Below are positions 27,799 to 36,427 of a stretch of 45,794 bases of DNA, one piece after another. Within the stretch, counting starts at the first letter, position 1; every line of letters begins with the position of its first letter. The notes under the pieces were generated by a model. It had not been told where the DNA came from and did no database searches. It worked only from the letters and a program-made list of their open reading frames with translations. The position numbers and the translations under genes were made by a program. Source of the stretch: Pseudomonadota bacterium (lineage in GTDB: Bacteria > Pseudomonadota > Gammaproteobacteria > Burkholderiales > Burkholderiaceae_C). The stretch is taken from positions 1 through 45,794 of the forward strand of contig CAUJIM010000069.1 in NCBI GenBank assembly GCA_963205335.1, read 5' to 3'.

Positions 27799-28321
27799 TC
27801 GTTCTTTCGACGTCTCGGTTGCGCCCGTTGCCAGCGCCGACCTGCCGGAGCAGGCCCTGCGCGGGGTAGAGCGCTTTCTGTTCCATGAAGCGCGCCTGCT
27901 CGACGAGCGCCGTTTCGCCGAGTGGCTCGAACTCTGGACGGAAGACGGCCGCTACTGGGCGCCACGCTTTCACGGCCAGGCCGATCCGTTCGAGCAGATT
28001 TCGCTTTTCTGGGAAGACGCGGTGCTGCGCGAGGTCCGCATGCGCCGCCTGGAAAACCCGCGCAACTGGTCGCAGCAGCCGCCCACGCGCAGTTCGCGCG
28101 CCGTTTCCAACGTCAGCGTCGAAGGGCTGGATGCCGCCGGCCACCTGATCGTGCGCTCGGCGTTCCAGTACACCGATTGGCGCGGCGAGCAGAGGCAGCT
28201 GGCGGGCACGCTGCACCACAAGCTCGCCGCCACCGAGGCGGGCGGCTGGAAGATGGTGCTCAAGAAGGTCGAGTTCGTGAACTGCGAGGACATCTTCGGC
28301 GCGCTGGAGGTGTTCGTTTGA
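27785..28321 (+). CDS. Rieske ring-hydroxylating dioxygenase, beta subunit
   Basis: A 178-residue small subunit of the dioxygenase, with the NTF2-like fold that assembles with alpha subunits into an alpha3-beta3 complex. Typical stretches are EQALRGVERFLFHEARLLDE, WLELWTEDGRYWAP and the strand region FQYTDWRGEQRQLAGTLHHK. The ATG at 27785 is chosen because AAGGAGG lies six bases upstream (27772-27778). The gene overlaps the alpha-subunit stop by 14 bp and overlaps the next gene by one base, so translation is tightly coupled. Confidence 0.93.
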   Translation: MLLLDRSFDVSVAPVASADLPEQALRGVERFLFHEARLLDERRFAEWLELWTEDGRYWAPRFHGQADPFEQISLFWEDAVLREVRMRRLENPRNWSQQPPTRSSRAVSNVSVEGLDAAGHLIVRSAFQYTDWRGEQRQLAGTLHHKLAATEAGGWKMVLKKVEFVNCEDIFGALEVFV

Positions 28322-28926
28322 TGCCGGGCACAGCGGTGCTGGCACTGCATTTCCAGAACGACGTGCTGCACCCGGAAGGGAAGATCCGCGTCGGGCTCGG
28401 CGCGCAAGACCCGGCGCGCCTGGCGCTGGTGGAGTGCGCCGCGCGGCTGCTGCAGGCGGCCCGTTCGCAGGGCTGGCCGATCTTTCATGTGCGAATCGCC
28501 TTTCGGGGCGACTATGCCGACCTGGCGGGCAACATGCCCATCATGCGGCGCACCCGCGAGATCGGCGCGGTGCGCGAGGGAGAGTGGGGCGCCGAGTTTT
28601 TCGCCGCCCTGGCGCCGCGGCGGGGTGCGGATGAATTCGTCATCACGCACAAGCGCATCAGCGCCTTTTTCGGCACCGATCTCGAAGCGCTGTTGCGCCT
28701 GCGGCAGGTGCAGCGCCTGGTGGTCGCCGGAGTGGCGACCCATTCGGTGGTGGAGAGTACGGTGCGCGATGCGGCAGACCGGGGGTTCGACGTCAGCGTG
28801 GTGGCCGATGCCTGCGCCGCAGCCGATCGGTCGGCGCATGCGGCGTCGCTGGCGAGCATGGGTCTGATTGCCGAAGTGGCGCCTCTGGCGCAGTTGCTGG
28901 CAACGACTTTGGCGGAGTCGGCATGA
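28321..28926 (+). CDS. Isochorismatase-fold protein lacking the catalytic cysteine
   Basis: A 201-residue protein of the isochorismatase/cysteine-hydrolase fold. It keeps the aspartate (Asp14, LHFQNDV) and the lysine (Lys111, THKRISAFFG) of the usual triad. At the cysteine position the sequence is GVATHSVVESTVRDA, with Val143 where amidohydrolases have Cys. Isochorismatases proper such as PhzD also lack this Cys, so either a vinyl-ether hydrolase-like reaction or a lost activity is possible. It overlaps the beta subunit by one base and the SDR gene by four, so it is an integral part of the operon. Confidence 0.87.
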   Translation: MPGTAVLALHFQNDVLHPEGKIRVGLGAQDPARLALVECAARLLQAARSQGWPIFHVRIAFRGDYADLAGNMPIMRRTREIGAVREGEWGAEFFAALAPRRGADEFVITHKRISAFFGTDLEALLRLRQVQRLVVAGVATHSVVESTVRDAADRGFDVSVVADACAAADRSAHAASLASMGLIAEVAPLAQLLATTLAESA

Positions 28927-29747
28927 CCTCGCAGGCAGCAGCGAACGGCCGGCTGAACGGGCGCGTGGCCATCGTCACCGGGGCCACCCAGGGTCTGGGG
29001 GCGGACATCGCGCGCGTGCTGGCGCAGCACGGGGCGCGGGTAGCCCTCGTGGGGCGTCAGCGCGAGGCAGGCAGGGCCGTGGCCGAGGCCATCGGAGCGC
29101 AGGCCCGCTTTTTCGAGGCCGACATCACCGATGACGCGGCGATCGATGGCGTCGTCGAGAGCGTGCAGGCCCGCTGGGGTCGCATCGATGCCCTGGTGAA
29201 CAACGCCTGCAGTTACGACGATCAGGGCCTGGCGTCGACCCGCGCGCAGTGGCTGCAGACACTCAATGTCAATCTGGTGTCGGCGGCGGTCTTCACGCAA
29301 AAAGTGGCCGATCGAATGCACGCTGGCGCGGTGATCGTCAACCTGGGAAGCACCGGGGGCAAGTTCGGGGCTGGCGGACGGGCGATCTATCCCGCGTCGA
29401 AAGCCGCCTTGCTGCAGATCACGCGCAATTTCGCGGTGGCGCTGGCGCCGCGCGGGATCAGGGTGTTGTCGGTGTCTCCCGCCTGGACCTGGTCGCCTTC
29501 CATGGCCTCCATGAGCGGTGGATCCATCGAACTGGCCGATGCGGTTGGGGCGCACTTTCATCCGCTCGGACGGGTTGGGCGTGGAGACGAAGTGGGGCAG
29601 GCGGTCGCATTTGCCCTGAGCCCGGATGCTTCGTGGATGACGGGAGTGGATCTCGCCGTGGATGGAGGCTTTTCCGCCTTGGGCCCGGATCAAGGCGTGT
29701 CGCCGCGCGCCTGGTTCGAGAAGATGGCGCCCGGCGCCAAAGACTGA
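28923..29747 (+). CDS. SDR-family dehydrogenase
   Basis: A 274-residue short-chain dehydrogenase/reductase. The cofactor motif TGATQGLG is at 19-26 (GxxxGxG). The second motif reads NNAC at 93-96 in place of NNAG. The catalytic residues Ser143, Tyr156 and Lys160 (YPASK) are present. Its place straight after a ring-hydroxylating dioxygenase suggests it oxidises the cis-dihydrodiol product to a catechol or diol, as BenD-type enzymes do. That is inference. The start ATG overlaps the preceding stop (ATGA). Confidence 0.92.
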   Translation: MTSQAAANGRLNGRVAIVTGATQGLGADIARVLAQHGARVALVGRQREAGRAVAEAIGAQARFFEADITDDAAIDGVVESVQARWGRIDALVNNACSYDDQGLASTRAQWLQTLNVNLVSAAVFTQKVADRMHAGAVIVNLGSTGGKFGAGGRAIYPASKAALLQITRNFAVALAPRGIRVLSVSPAWTWSPSMASMSGGSIELADAVGAHFHPLGRVGRGDEVGQAVAFALSPDASWMTGVDLAVDGGFSALGPDQGVSPRAWFEKMAPGAKD

Positions 29748-29764
29748 ACCGGATGGAGAACGCA

Positions 29765-30688
29765 ATGGGGCTCGTCGTTCTTGCGCTGGAGCAGTGCCTC
29801 AATGGCCTGCAATTCGGCCTGATGCTGTTTTTGCTGGCCGCCGGCCTGACACTGGTTTTCGGCATCATGAACATCATCAACCTGGCCCATGGCTCCCTGT
29901 ACATGATCGGGGCCTACCTGATCGCCACGCTCGCCGGCGCTTCCGGCTCGTTCTGGATCGGTCTGCTGGGCGGGATCCTGGCAACGGCAGTGGTGGGCAT
30001 GGTGCTGGAGATGGCTGTGCTGCGCCGGCTCTACGAGCGTGACCATTTGTCCCAGGTGCTGGGGACTTTTGCCATCCTGCTCATGGCCAACGAGGTGGTG
30101 CGCATCGTCTGGGGCGAGCAGCCCATTGCGCTCAATCCCCCTGCGTTCCTCGCCGGTCCGGTGCAGTTGCTGCCCGGGTTCTCCTACCCGGCCTATCGGC
30201 TGTTCATCATCGGCGTGGGGCTTGCCGTGGCGCTGCTGCTGTACCTGCTGGTCACGCGCACGCGCGTCGGCATGCAGGTGCGAGCAGGTGCTTCCAACCG
30301 TGAAATGGCACGGGCCATGGGCGCGAACGTGCGCTTGCTCTTCACCGCGCTGTTTGCGTTTGGCGCCGCGCTGTGCGCCGTGGCCGGCGGCATGCTGGGG
30401 CCGCTGCTCGCGGTGCAGGTCGGCATGGGCGAAAGCATCCTGATTCTGGCCTTCGTGGTCATCGTGATCGGCGGCATCGGGTCGATACGCGGCGCGCTCG
30501 TGGGCTCGCTCCTGGTGGGTTTGGCAGACACCGCGGGGCGGACGCTGATCCCCATGGTGTTCGGGCATTTGATGGGGCCCGACGCAGCTTCCAGTGCCGG
30601 ACCCGCCGTTGCGTCGATTCTCATCTACGTGCTCATGGCCGGTGTCTTGTTCTGGAGGCCGCAAGGCCTGTTTCCCGCGCATGGCTGA
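29765..30688 (+). CDS. livH: Liv-type ABC transporter permease (LivH-like)
   Basis: A 307-residue inner-membrane permease of the branched-chain amino acid family, with eight or so hydrophobic helices. The signature is GLTLVFGIMNIINLAHGSLYM near residue 35 and GGIGSIRGALVGSLLVG near 235. The start at 29765 has GGAGAA just upstream; an in-frame ATG at 29753 is a possible longer start. It pairs with the LivM-like subunit, whose start overlaps its end by eight bases. Confidence 0.93.
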   Translation: MGLVVLALEQCLNGLQFGLMLFLLAAGLTLVFGIMNIINLAHGSLYMIGAYLIATLAGASGSFWIGLLGGILATAVVGMVLEMAVLRRLYERDHLSQVLGTFAILLMANEVVRIVWGEQPIALNPPAFLAGPVQLLPGFSYPAYRLFIIGVGLAVALLLYLLVTRTRVGMQVRAGASNREMARAMGANVRLLFTALFAFGAALCAVAGGMLGPLLAVQVGMGESILILAFVVIVIGGIGSIRGALVGSLLVGLADTAGRTLIPMVFGHLMGPDAASSAGPAVASILIYVLMAGVLFWRPQGLFPAHG

Positions 30689-31682
30689 GACTGCGATGGC
30701 ACCGCCGCCCACCACTCCGGACGATCCCCGGCGCAGTCTGCTCGACCATGGGCTGGCCCTGCGCTGGAGCCTGCCCCTGGTCGTGCTGCTGCTGGTGCTG
30801 CCGGCGGTGGCTGCCGCGCTGGGCGAAGAGTTTTACATTGGGGTGGCGAGCCGTGTCCTGATCTTCGCGCTGGCCGCCAGCAGCCTGAACCTGATCCTCG
30901 GGTTTGGCGGCATGGTGAGTTTCGGGCATGCGGCTTTTGTCGGTGTCGGCGCGTACACCGTGGGCATTCTGATGCAGGGGCAAGTGGGTTCTGCCTGGAT
31001 CGCCTGGCCTGCGGCCATGGTGGCGGGCGGATTGTTCGCTCTGGCGATAGGAGCCATCTGCCTGCGTACGCAAGGGGTGTATTTCATCATGATCACCCTG
31101 GCGTTTGCGCAAATGCTGTTCTATCTGGTGGTCTCGTTGCGGGCCTTGGGGGGCGAAGACGGCTTGTCCCTGGCCTCGCGTTCGCACGTCGGCCTCGGGG
31201 TGGACCTGGGGCAGGACGCGCACTTCTATTACGTCGTGTTGCTGCTCTTCGTCCTGGTATTTGTCGCCATGCAGCGGCTGCTCAACGCGCGTTTCGGCCA
31301 CGTGCTGCAGGCCATCCGCGAGAACGAGGTGCGCGTGGCTGCGATGGGCTTTCCGGTCTACCGCTACAAGCTGATCGCATTCACCTTGGCCGGTGCCATC
31401 GCCGGCCTGGCCGGGGCCTTGCTCGCGAACGTGGGCAGCTTCGTCAGCCCGTCGATGCTGCAGTGGAGCCAGTCCGGCATGCTGATGGTCATGGTGATTC
31501 TGGGCGGGGTCGGCCACTTGTACGGAGGCCTTGCGGGTGCCGCGACCTTCTTGCTGCTCGAGGAACTGCTGCTGAATTACACCGTGCATTGGCAACTGGG
31601 CGTGGGCGCCGTGCTGCTGGCCGTGGTGCTGCTTGCGCCTGGTGGACTCATGGGCCTTGGGCGGGGAAGGGGGGGCGCATGA
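30681..31682 (+). CDS. livM: Liv-type ABC transporter permease (LivM-like)
   Basis: A 333-residue membrane permease, partner of the LivH-like protein. It shows ASSLNLILGFGGMVSFGHAAF near residue 75, the family stretch VLQAIRENEVRVAAMGFPVYRYKL near 215 and GGVGHLYGGLAGA near 280. The ATG at 30681 is chosen because it overlaps the preceding stop closely and gives the usual length. The stop overlaps the LivG-like start by four bases. Confidence 0.93.
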   Translation: MAETAMAPPPTTPDDPRRSLLDHGLALRWSLPLVVLLLVLPAVAAALGEEFYIGVASRVLIFALAASSLNLILGFGGMVSFGHAAFVGVGAYTVGILMQGQVGSAWIAWPAAMVAGGLFALAIGAICLRTQGVYFIMITLAFAQMLFYLVVSLRALGGEDGLSLASRSHVGLGVDLGQDAHFYYVVLLLFVLVFVAMQRLLNARFGHVLQAIRENEVRVAAMGFPVYRYKLIAFTLAGAIAGLAGALLANVGSFVSPSMLQWSQSGMLMVMVILGGVGHLYGGLAGAATFLLLEELLLNYTVHWQLGVGAVLLAVVLLAPGGLMGLGRGRGGA

Positions 31683-32455
31683 CGTCCGCCGCCTCCACGC
31701 TCCTGCGCATAGAGCAGCTCGTCAAGCGCTTCGGTGGCCTGGTTGCGACCGATCGTGCGGACCTGACCGTGTTCGATGGTGAGATCCATGCGCTGATCGG
31801 CCCCAATGGCGCCGGAAAAACCACGCTCATCCACCAGATTTCGGGGGCACTTGCGCCCAGCAGCGGGAAGATTCATTTCGCCGGTCGCGATGTGACCGCA
31901 CTGCCGATCCATGCGCGGGTGCATCTGGGATTGGTGCGCACCTACCAGATCACGAGCATCTTCCGCCGGTTGCCGGTGCTGGACAACCTGGCCCTCGCAC
32001 TGCAGTCGCGCAGCGGCGGCAGCTTGCGGTTCTGGCGTCCCGCGAGAGAGGAGCGGGAGCGCTACGAGCATGCGCGCGCCGTGGCGCAGCGCGTCGGGCT
32101 GCAGACGCTGTTGCACCGTGTGGCTGGTGCGCTTTCGCACGGGGAGCAGCGGCAACTGGAGGTGGGCATTGGGCTTGCGCTGCGCCCCAGGATGCTTTTG
32201 CTGGACGAGCCCATGGCAGGCATGGGCCCCGAGGAGACCGACCGCATGGTCGAGCTGCTTCAAGACCTGCGTGGCGAAGTGACCATGCTGCTGGTCGAGC
32301 ATGACATGGACGCCGTTTTCCGGCTTGCCGACCGCGTTTCGACGCTGGTGTCCGGCAGGGTCATCGCCAGCGGGACGCCAGACGACATTCGCGCGCACCC
32401 CGAGGTCAGGCGGGCCTACCTCGGTGATGAAATGGCGGAGGTCCGGAGACCATGA
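31679..32455 (+). CDS. livG: Liv-type ABC transporter ATPase (LivG-like)
   Basis: A 258-residue ATP-binding subunit. Walker A is GPNGAGKTT near residue 43. The signature LSHGEQRQLEVG lies near 156 and Walker B LLLDEPMAGM near 178. The His-switch is in LLVEHDMD near 206, followed by the typical C-terminal RVIASGTPDDIRAHPEVRRAYLG. It starts in ATGA overlap with the LivM-like gene and ends in ATGA overlap with the LivF-like gene, so the four transport genes form one unit. Confidence 0.95.
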   Translation: MTSAASTLLRIEQLVKRFGGLVATDRADLTVFDGEIHALIGPNGAGKTTLIHQISGALAPSSGKIHFAGRDVTALPIHARVHLGLVRTYQITSIFRRLPVLDNLALALQSRSGGSLRFWRPAREERERYEHARAVAQRVGLQTLLHRVAGALSHGEQRQLEVGIGLALRPRMLLLDEPMAGMGPEETDRMVELLQDLRGEVTMLLVEHDMDAVFRLADRVSTLVSGRVIASGTPDDIRAHPEVRRAYLGDEMAEVRRP

Positions 32456-33162
32456 GCGCGCTGCTGGAGGTCGATGGCGTGGAGACGGCGTACGGCAGCA
32501 GCCAGGTGCTGTTCGGCGTATCCCTCGCGATCCGGCAAGGGGAGGTCGCGACGCTGCTGGGACGCAATGGCATGGGCAAGACCACCACCGTGCGTACTCT
32601 GATGGGACTGGTGGCCGCGCGTGCCGGAACCATCCGCTTTCGCGGGGAACGCGTCCATGCGCTCGCATCGGACCGGATCGCCCGCATGGGCATGGCGCTG
32701 GTGCCCGAGGGGCGGCAGATCTTTCCCAATCTCACCGTGCAGGAAAACCTGCTGGCGTTCGCCGATCGCCGCAATGGCAGTGCGGACCCCTGGACGCTGG
32801 AGCGTGTCTATGCCTTGTTCCCGCGCCTGCAGGAGCGTTCGCGCAATGCCGGGAACCACCTCTCGGGTGGCGAGCAGCAAATGCTCGCCATCGGGCGGGC
32901 CTTGATGACCAATCCCCACTTGCTGATATTGGACGAGGCGACAGAAGGGCTCGCGCCACTCGTACGCGAGGAAATCTGGCGCTGCCTGGGTGCGCTGCGC
33001 GCGCAGGGACAGACGATCCTGGTGATAGACAAATACGTCGAACGATTGGTCGGGCTCGCCAACCACCACACGATTCTGGAGCGTGGCCGCGTCGCCTGGC
33101 AGGGAGCCTCGGCGCTTCTGGAGGCGGACCGGACGTTGTGGCAGCGGTACGTGGGTGTTTGA
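32452..33162 (+). CDS. livF: Liv-type ABC transporter ATPase (LivF-like)
   Basis: A 236-residue ATP-binding subunit, second of the pair. Walker A GRNGMGKTT lies near residue 38, the signature LSGGEQQMLAIGRAL near 140 and Walker B LLILDEATEGLAPLV near 160. The expected His-switch position reads ILVIDKYVERL, with Asp-Lys in place of the Glu-His pair of many ABC ATPases; this Lys is seen in other LivF-type subunits. The ATG overlaps the LivG-like stop. Confidence 0.94.
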   Translation: MSALLEVDGVETAYGSSQVLFGVSLAIRQGEVATLLGRNGMGKTTTVRTLMGLVAARAGTIRFRGERVHALASDRIARMGMALVPEGRQIFPNLTVQENLLAFADRRNGSADPWTLERVYALFPRLQERSRNAGNHLSGGEQQMLAIGRALMTNPHLLILDEATEGLAPLVREEIWRCLGALRAQGQTILVIDKYVERLVGLANHHTILERGRVAWQGASALLEADRTLWQRYVGV

Positions 33163-33262
33163 GTACCGGGCCGCCCGGGGCACCGCGCGGCGCCCTGCAT
33201 TGCGGCGTGGTCTCGCCACGGGATCGGCGGATGGGTTTCTTTGGTTCACATGAGGAGATGCA

Positions 33263-34360
33263 ATGATCGAACCCTACACCTGCGTCGGCCTGATCCCGAC
33301 GGTCCGCGGTATCCGCAAGCGCAGCGACATCATGAAGAACATCGAGCACCTGGGCCACCTCACCAAGGCGGCGGCCTGGCTTTCGGGTCTGGATATACCG
33401 GTGCGCTTGCTGGTGATACCCGAAGGAGCCCTGCAGGGATTCAATGATGAAGTGCTTGACCTGAACCACAAGGAATTCGCGAACCATTGCGCGATAGACA
33501 TCCCCGGGCCGGAAACGGCGGCGCTGGGGAAGATCGCGAGGCAATACGGCGTCTTCATCATGGCGCAGGCCAAGGCGCGCCATCCGGAGTGGCAGGACCG
33601 GTTCTTCAACGTCGGTTTCGTGCTCGATCCATCGGGAGAGGTGATACTGCAGCACTACAAGCTGGCCCCGCTCTTTCCCGTGGAGCACAGCGTCACGCCC
33701 CACGACATCTACGACTGGTGGATCGAGCGGTATGGGCGGTCGCTGCAGAGCTTCTGGCCGGTGGTGGATACCGACATCGGCAGGCTGGGTGTGATGATGG
33801 CCAACGAAGCGTCCTACCCGGAAAACGGGCGCGGACTGGCCATGAACGGGTGCGAAATCGCCTACCGCGCCTCGTTCCCGCACCCGGGGACCGGCAACGA
33901 TTACTTTGAAATCTCCTCGCGCGCGCGTGCGCTCGAGAACAACATGTATGTGCTGTCGCCCAACATGGGGACGTACTACCTGGACTCGACGTCCGATGTG
34001 CCGATCGATACTTTCGGCGGCCGTTCGCTGATCGTCGATTACAAGGGCGGAATCATTGGCAAGCAGGAATATGGCGGCGTTTCGACGTACGTCGCTGCCG
34101 TGATCAATGTCGAACAACTGCGCCACCATCGAGCCAATGCGCGTGTTTCCAACTGGCTGAAAGATGTCCATGCGGATCTTGCGAGGATCATCTATGAGAA
34201 GGAGATCTATCCCAGGAACCTGTACCTGCACCGCGAGCCCATGGACCATGAGGAATATGGCAAGGCGGTCATAGACCGGCAGGTCGGGCTGATGCAGGAA
34301 AGAGGCATATGGAAGGCACCGTCTTCCATCCCCTCCCCGAAGAAAGCCCGGAAGCGGTGA
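33263..34360 (+). CDS. Nitrilase-superfamily protein lacking the catalytic cysteine
   Basis: A 365-residue protein of the carbon-nitrogen hydrolase fold. Two of the triad are in place: Glu54 (VIPEGAL) and Lys133 (HYKLAP). The nucleophile position reads GVMMANEASYPENGR, where Ala180 stands for the Cys of C-x-x-x-x-F/Y-P-E. Without the cysteine, thioester chemistry is not expected. I recall related nitrilase-like proteins with the same motif, so this could be a subfamily with a binding or other role rather than a broken gene. The ATG start has GAGGAGATGCA upstream. It follows livF by 100 bp and may be in the same transcript. Confidence 0.88.
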   Translation: MIEPYTCVGLIPTVRGIRKRSDIMKNIEHLGHLTKAAAWLSGLDIPVRLLVIPEGALQGFNDEVLDLNHKEFANHCAIDIPGPETAALGKIARQYGVFIMAQAKARHPEWQDRFFNVGFVLDPSGEVILQHYKLAPLFPVEHSVTPHDIYDWWIERYGRSLQSFWPVVDTDIGRLGVMMANEASYPENGRGLAMNGCEIAYRASFPHPGTGNDYFEISSRARALENNMYVLSPNMGTYYLDSTSDVPIDTFGGRSLIVDYKGGIIGKQEYGGVSTYVAAVINVEQLRHHRANARVSNWLKDVHADLARIIYEKEIYPRNLYLHREPMDHEEYGKAVIDRQVGLMQERGIWKAPSSIPSPKKARKR

Positions 34361-34394
34361 TCGGGCGGTGATTCCAAGGCTGGCGGCGCGGCGC

Positions 34395-35456
34395 CTATGA
34401 AGCCCACCATCCGGTCAGCAGGCCATTGATCAGCGCGCCGCCCGCGATCAGCCAGCCGAACAGCAGCGCCGCGAGCAGCAGCGGGCGCGCACCGGCGCGG
34501 CGGATCGCGCCGGCGTGCGTGGTCAGGCCCAGCGCCGCCATCGCCATCGCCAGCAGCAGGTTGTCCAGCGTCACCAGCGCCGACACCCACGGCTGGGGCA
34601 GCCACTGCAGCGAATTGAACCCTGCCACCGCGATGAAGCCGAGCGCGAACCATGGCACCGTGATCTTGCTCGCGCCGCCCGCCTGGCCGCCTGCCGCACC
34701 GCGGCGCGCGAGGAGGGCGGACAGCAGCAGCAGGAACGGCGCCAGCATCATCACGCGGATCATCTTGGCGATCACCGCGTGCGCGGCCGCCGCCTCGCTC
34801 ACCGCGCTGCCCGCTACCACCACCTGCGCCACCTCGTGCACCGTCGAGCCCACGTACAGCCCATAGGCCGCGTCGCTCAGGTGCCAGTCCTGCATCAGCG
34901 TGTGCAGGAGCGGGTAGCCGAACATCGCCAGCGTACCGAACACCACCACCGTGGCTACCGCCACCGCCACGTTCTCGCTCCCGGCCTTCACCACCGGCTC
35001 GGTCGCCAGCACCGCGGCCGCGCCGCAGATCGAACTGCCCGCGCCGATCAGCACCACGCTCTTGGCGTCCATGCCCCACCAGCGCCGGCCGATCAGCAGC
35101 GCCAGCGTGAAGGTGCTGGCGAGCATCAGCGCGTCCACCAGCACGCCGGACCAGCCTACGGCGGCAATGTCCTGGAAAGTGATGCGCAGGCCGAACAGCA
35201 CGATGCCCGCGCGCAGCAGGCGCTGCTTGGCAAAGTCCACGCCGGGCGCGCAGACCGCCTGCACGCGGGGGTAGCCGGTGTTGCCGATCGCCATGCCGAG
35301 AACGATGGCCAGCGTGAGCGCCGACAAGCCCAGCCCGGCCGCCCACGGCTGGGTGGCCAGCGCGGCGGAAGCCCCCGCGATCGCGAAAGCCAGCAGCAGG
35401 CCGGGCAGGCGGGCACGAAGGCCGGTGAAGGGCAGGGGTTGGGCGGCGGTGTTCAT
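34395..35456 (-). CDS. YeiH-family putative sulfate/sulfite exporter
   Basis: A 353-residue inner-membrane protein with about ten helices, of the UPF0324/YeiH family, whose members are proposed anion (sulfite or sulfate) exporters. Typical stretches are [19 protein letters not shown] near residue 45, [21 protein letters not shown] near 135 and [18 protein letters not shown] near 200. The start at 35456 matches the family N-terminus. It is divergent from the LysR gene, as yeiH is next to the yeiE regulator in enterobacteria. Confidence 0.9.
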   Translation of the reverse strand: MNTAAQPLPFTGLRARLPGLLLAFAIAGASAALATQPWAAGLGLSALTLAIVLGMAIGNTGYPRVQAVCAPGVDFAKQRLLRAGIVLFGLRITFQDIAAVGWSGVLVDALMLASTFTLALLIGRRWWGMDAKSVVLIGAGSSICGAAAVLATEPVVKAGSENVAVAVATVVVFGTLAMFGYPLLHTLMQDWHLSDAAYGLYVGSTVHEVAQVVVAGSAVSEAAAAHAVIAKMIRVMMLAPFLLLLSALLARRGAAGGQAGGASKITVPWFALGFIAVAGFNSLQWLPQPWVSALVTLDNLLLAMAMAALGLTTHAGAIRRAGARPLLLAALLFGWLIAGGALINGLLTGWWAS

Positions 35457-35496
35457 GCACGCATGGTGCGCGCCGGCCAAAAAGAAGTAAAACGGA

Positions 35497-35510
35497 TTAT
35501 ATTTATATAA
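35497..35510 (+). promoter_or_regulatory. AT-rich inverted repeat between yeiH-like gene and LysR gene
   Basis: TTATAT-TT-ATATAA sits in the 74-bp divergent gap, in an AT-rich stretch that contrasts with the GC-rich neighbourhood. It has the size and position of a LysR-type binding site that also overlaps the -10 regions of one or both promoters. Assignment to the neighbouring LysR protein is inference. Confidence 0.4.
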
Positions 35511-35530
35511 CCAATCGGAATTACTGATTT

Positions 35531-36427
35531 ATGTCCCTGTTGCGGTTTTCCCTGCGCGAGCTGGAGGTGTTCTGCGCCATCGCCCGCCACGAGCACGTCG
35601 GGCGCGCCGCCGAGGAGGTGGCGCTGAGCCAGTCGGCGGCCAGCCAGGCGCTGGCGCAGCTGGAAAAGGGCTTGGGCCAGCCTTTGTTCGACCGGCACGG
35701 GCGCTCGCTCACGCTCAATGAAAACGGGCGCCTTCTGCTGCCGCAGGCGCGCGCGCTGCTCGGCAGCGCCGAAGAGCTGCAGGCGCTGCTGGCGGGCGGC
35801 GCCCTGTCGCTGTACCTGGGCGCCAGCACCACCATCGCCAACTACCTGCTGCCTGTCGAGCTGGCGCGCTTTCGCACGGCGCACCCCGGCGCCCGCGTGC
35901 GCCTGAAGGTCGGCAATACCGCCGACGTGGTCGCGGCCGTGGCGGCCATGGACGTGGATTTTGGCCTGATCGAAGGCGCCTGCCACCACCCCGATCTGCT
36001 GGTGCACAACTGGCAGCGCGACGAGCTGGTGGTCATCGCCCCGCCCGGCCATCCTTTCGCCTGCCGCCGTCCCGCGCGCGCCGAACTGGCGTCCGCACCC
36101 TGGCTGCTGCGCGAAGCGGGCAGCGGCACGCGCGAGGAAGTGGAGCGCTCCCTGCTCGCGAGCATCGGAGAACTCAACGTGGACATCGAGCTGGGCGACT
36201 CCGAGGCCATCTGGCGCGCCGTCGCCGCCGGCCTGGGGCTGAGCTGCCTCTCGCGCAGCATCGTCGCCGCGCCCCTGGCTTCCGGCCAGCTCGTGGAGAT
36301 CGCCACCGGCCTGGCGCCGCTGGAGCGCTGGCTGCGCGTGGTACGGCACCGGGCCAGGCCGGTCACGCGCGGCATGCAGTCATTCCTCGCGGCCTGTACC
36401 GTATCCGCGGGAGGTCCTCATGCGTGA
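35531..36427 (+). CDS. LysR-family regulator (YeiE-like)
   Basis: A 298-residue LysR-type transcription regulator. The N-terminal winged helix-turn-helix reads LRELEVFCAIARHEHVGRAAEEV then SQSAASQALAQLEKGLGQPLFDR. The effector-binding domain (about 90-295) resembles that of CysB/YeiE-type regulators, which respond to sulfur compounds. Divergence from the YeiH-like gene supports a YeiE-like role in sulfite handling, though the ligand is not proven. The end overlaps the convergent AraC gene by ten bases. Confidence 0.9.
   Translation: MSLLRFSLRELEVFCAIARHEHVGRAAEEVALSQSAASQALAQLEKGLGQPLFDRHGRSLTLNENGRLLLPQARALLGSAEELQALLAGGALSLYLGASTTIANYLLPVELARFRTAHPGARVRLKVGNTADVVAAVAAMDVDFGLIEGACHHPDLLVHNWQRDELVVIAPPGHPFACRRPARAELASAPWLLREAGSGTREEVERSLLASIGELNVDIELGDSEAIWRAVAAGLGLSCLSRSIVAAPLASGQLVEIATGLAPLERWLRVVRHRARPVTRGMQSFLAACTVSAGGPHA

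Noticed and set aside
33206..33220. CGTGG-TCTCG-CCACG hairpin between livF and the nitrilase-like gene
   Set aside because: The arms are short and there is no T-run; evidence for a terminator is too weak.
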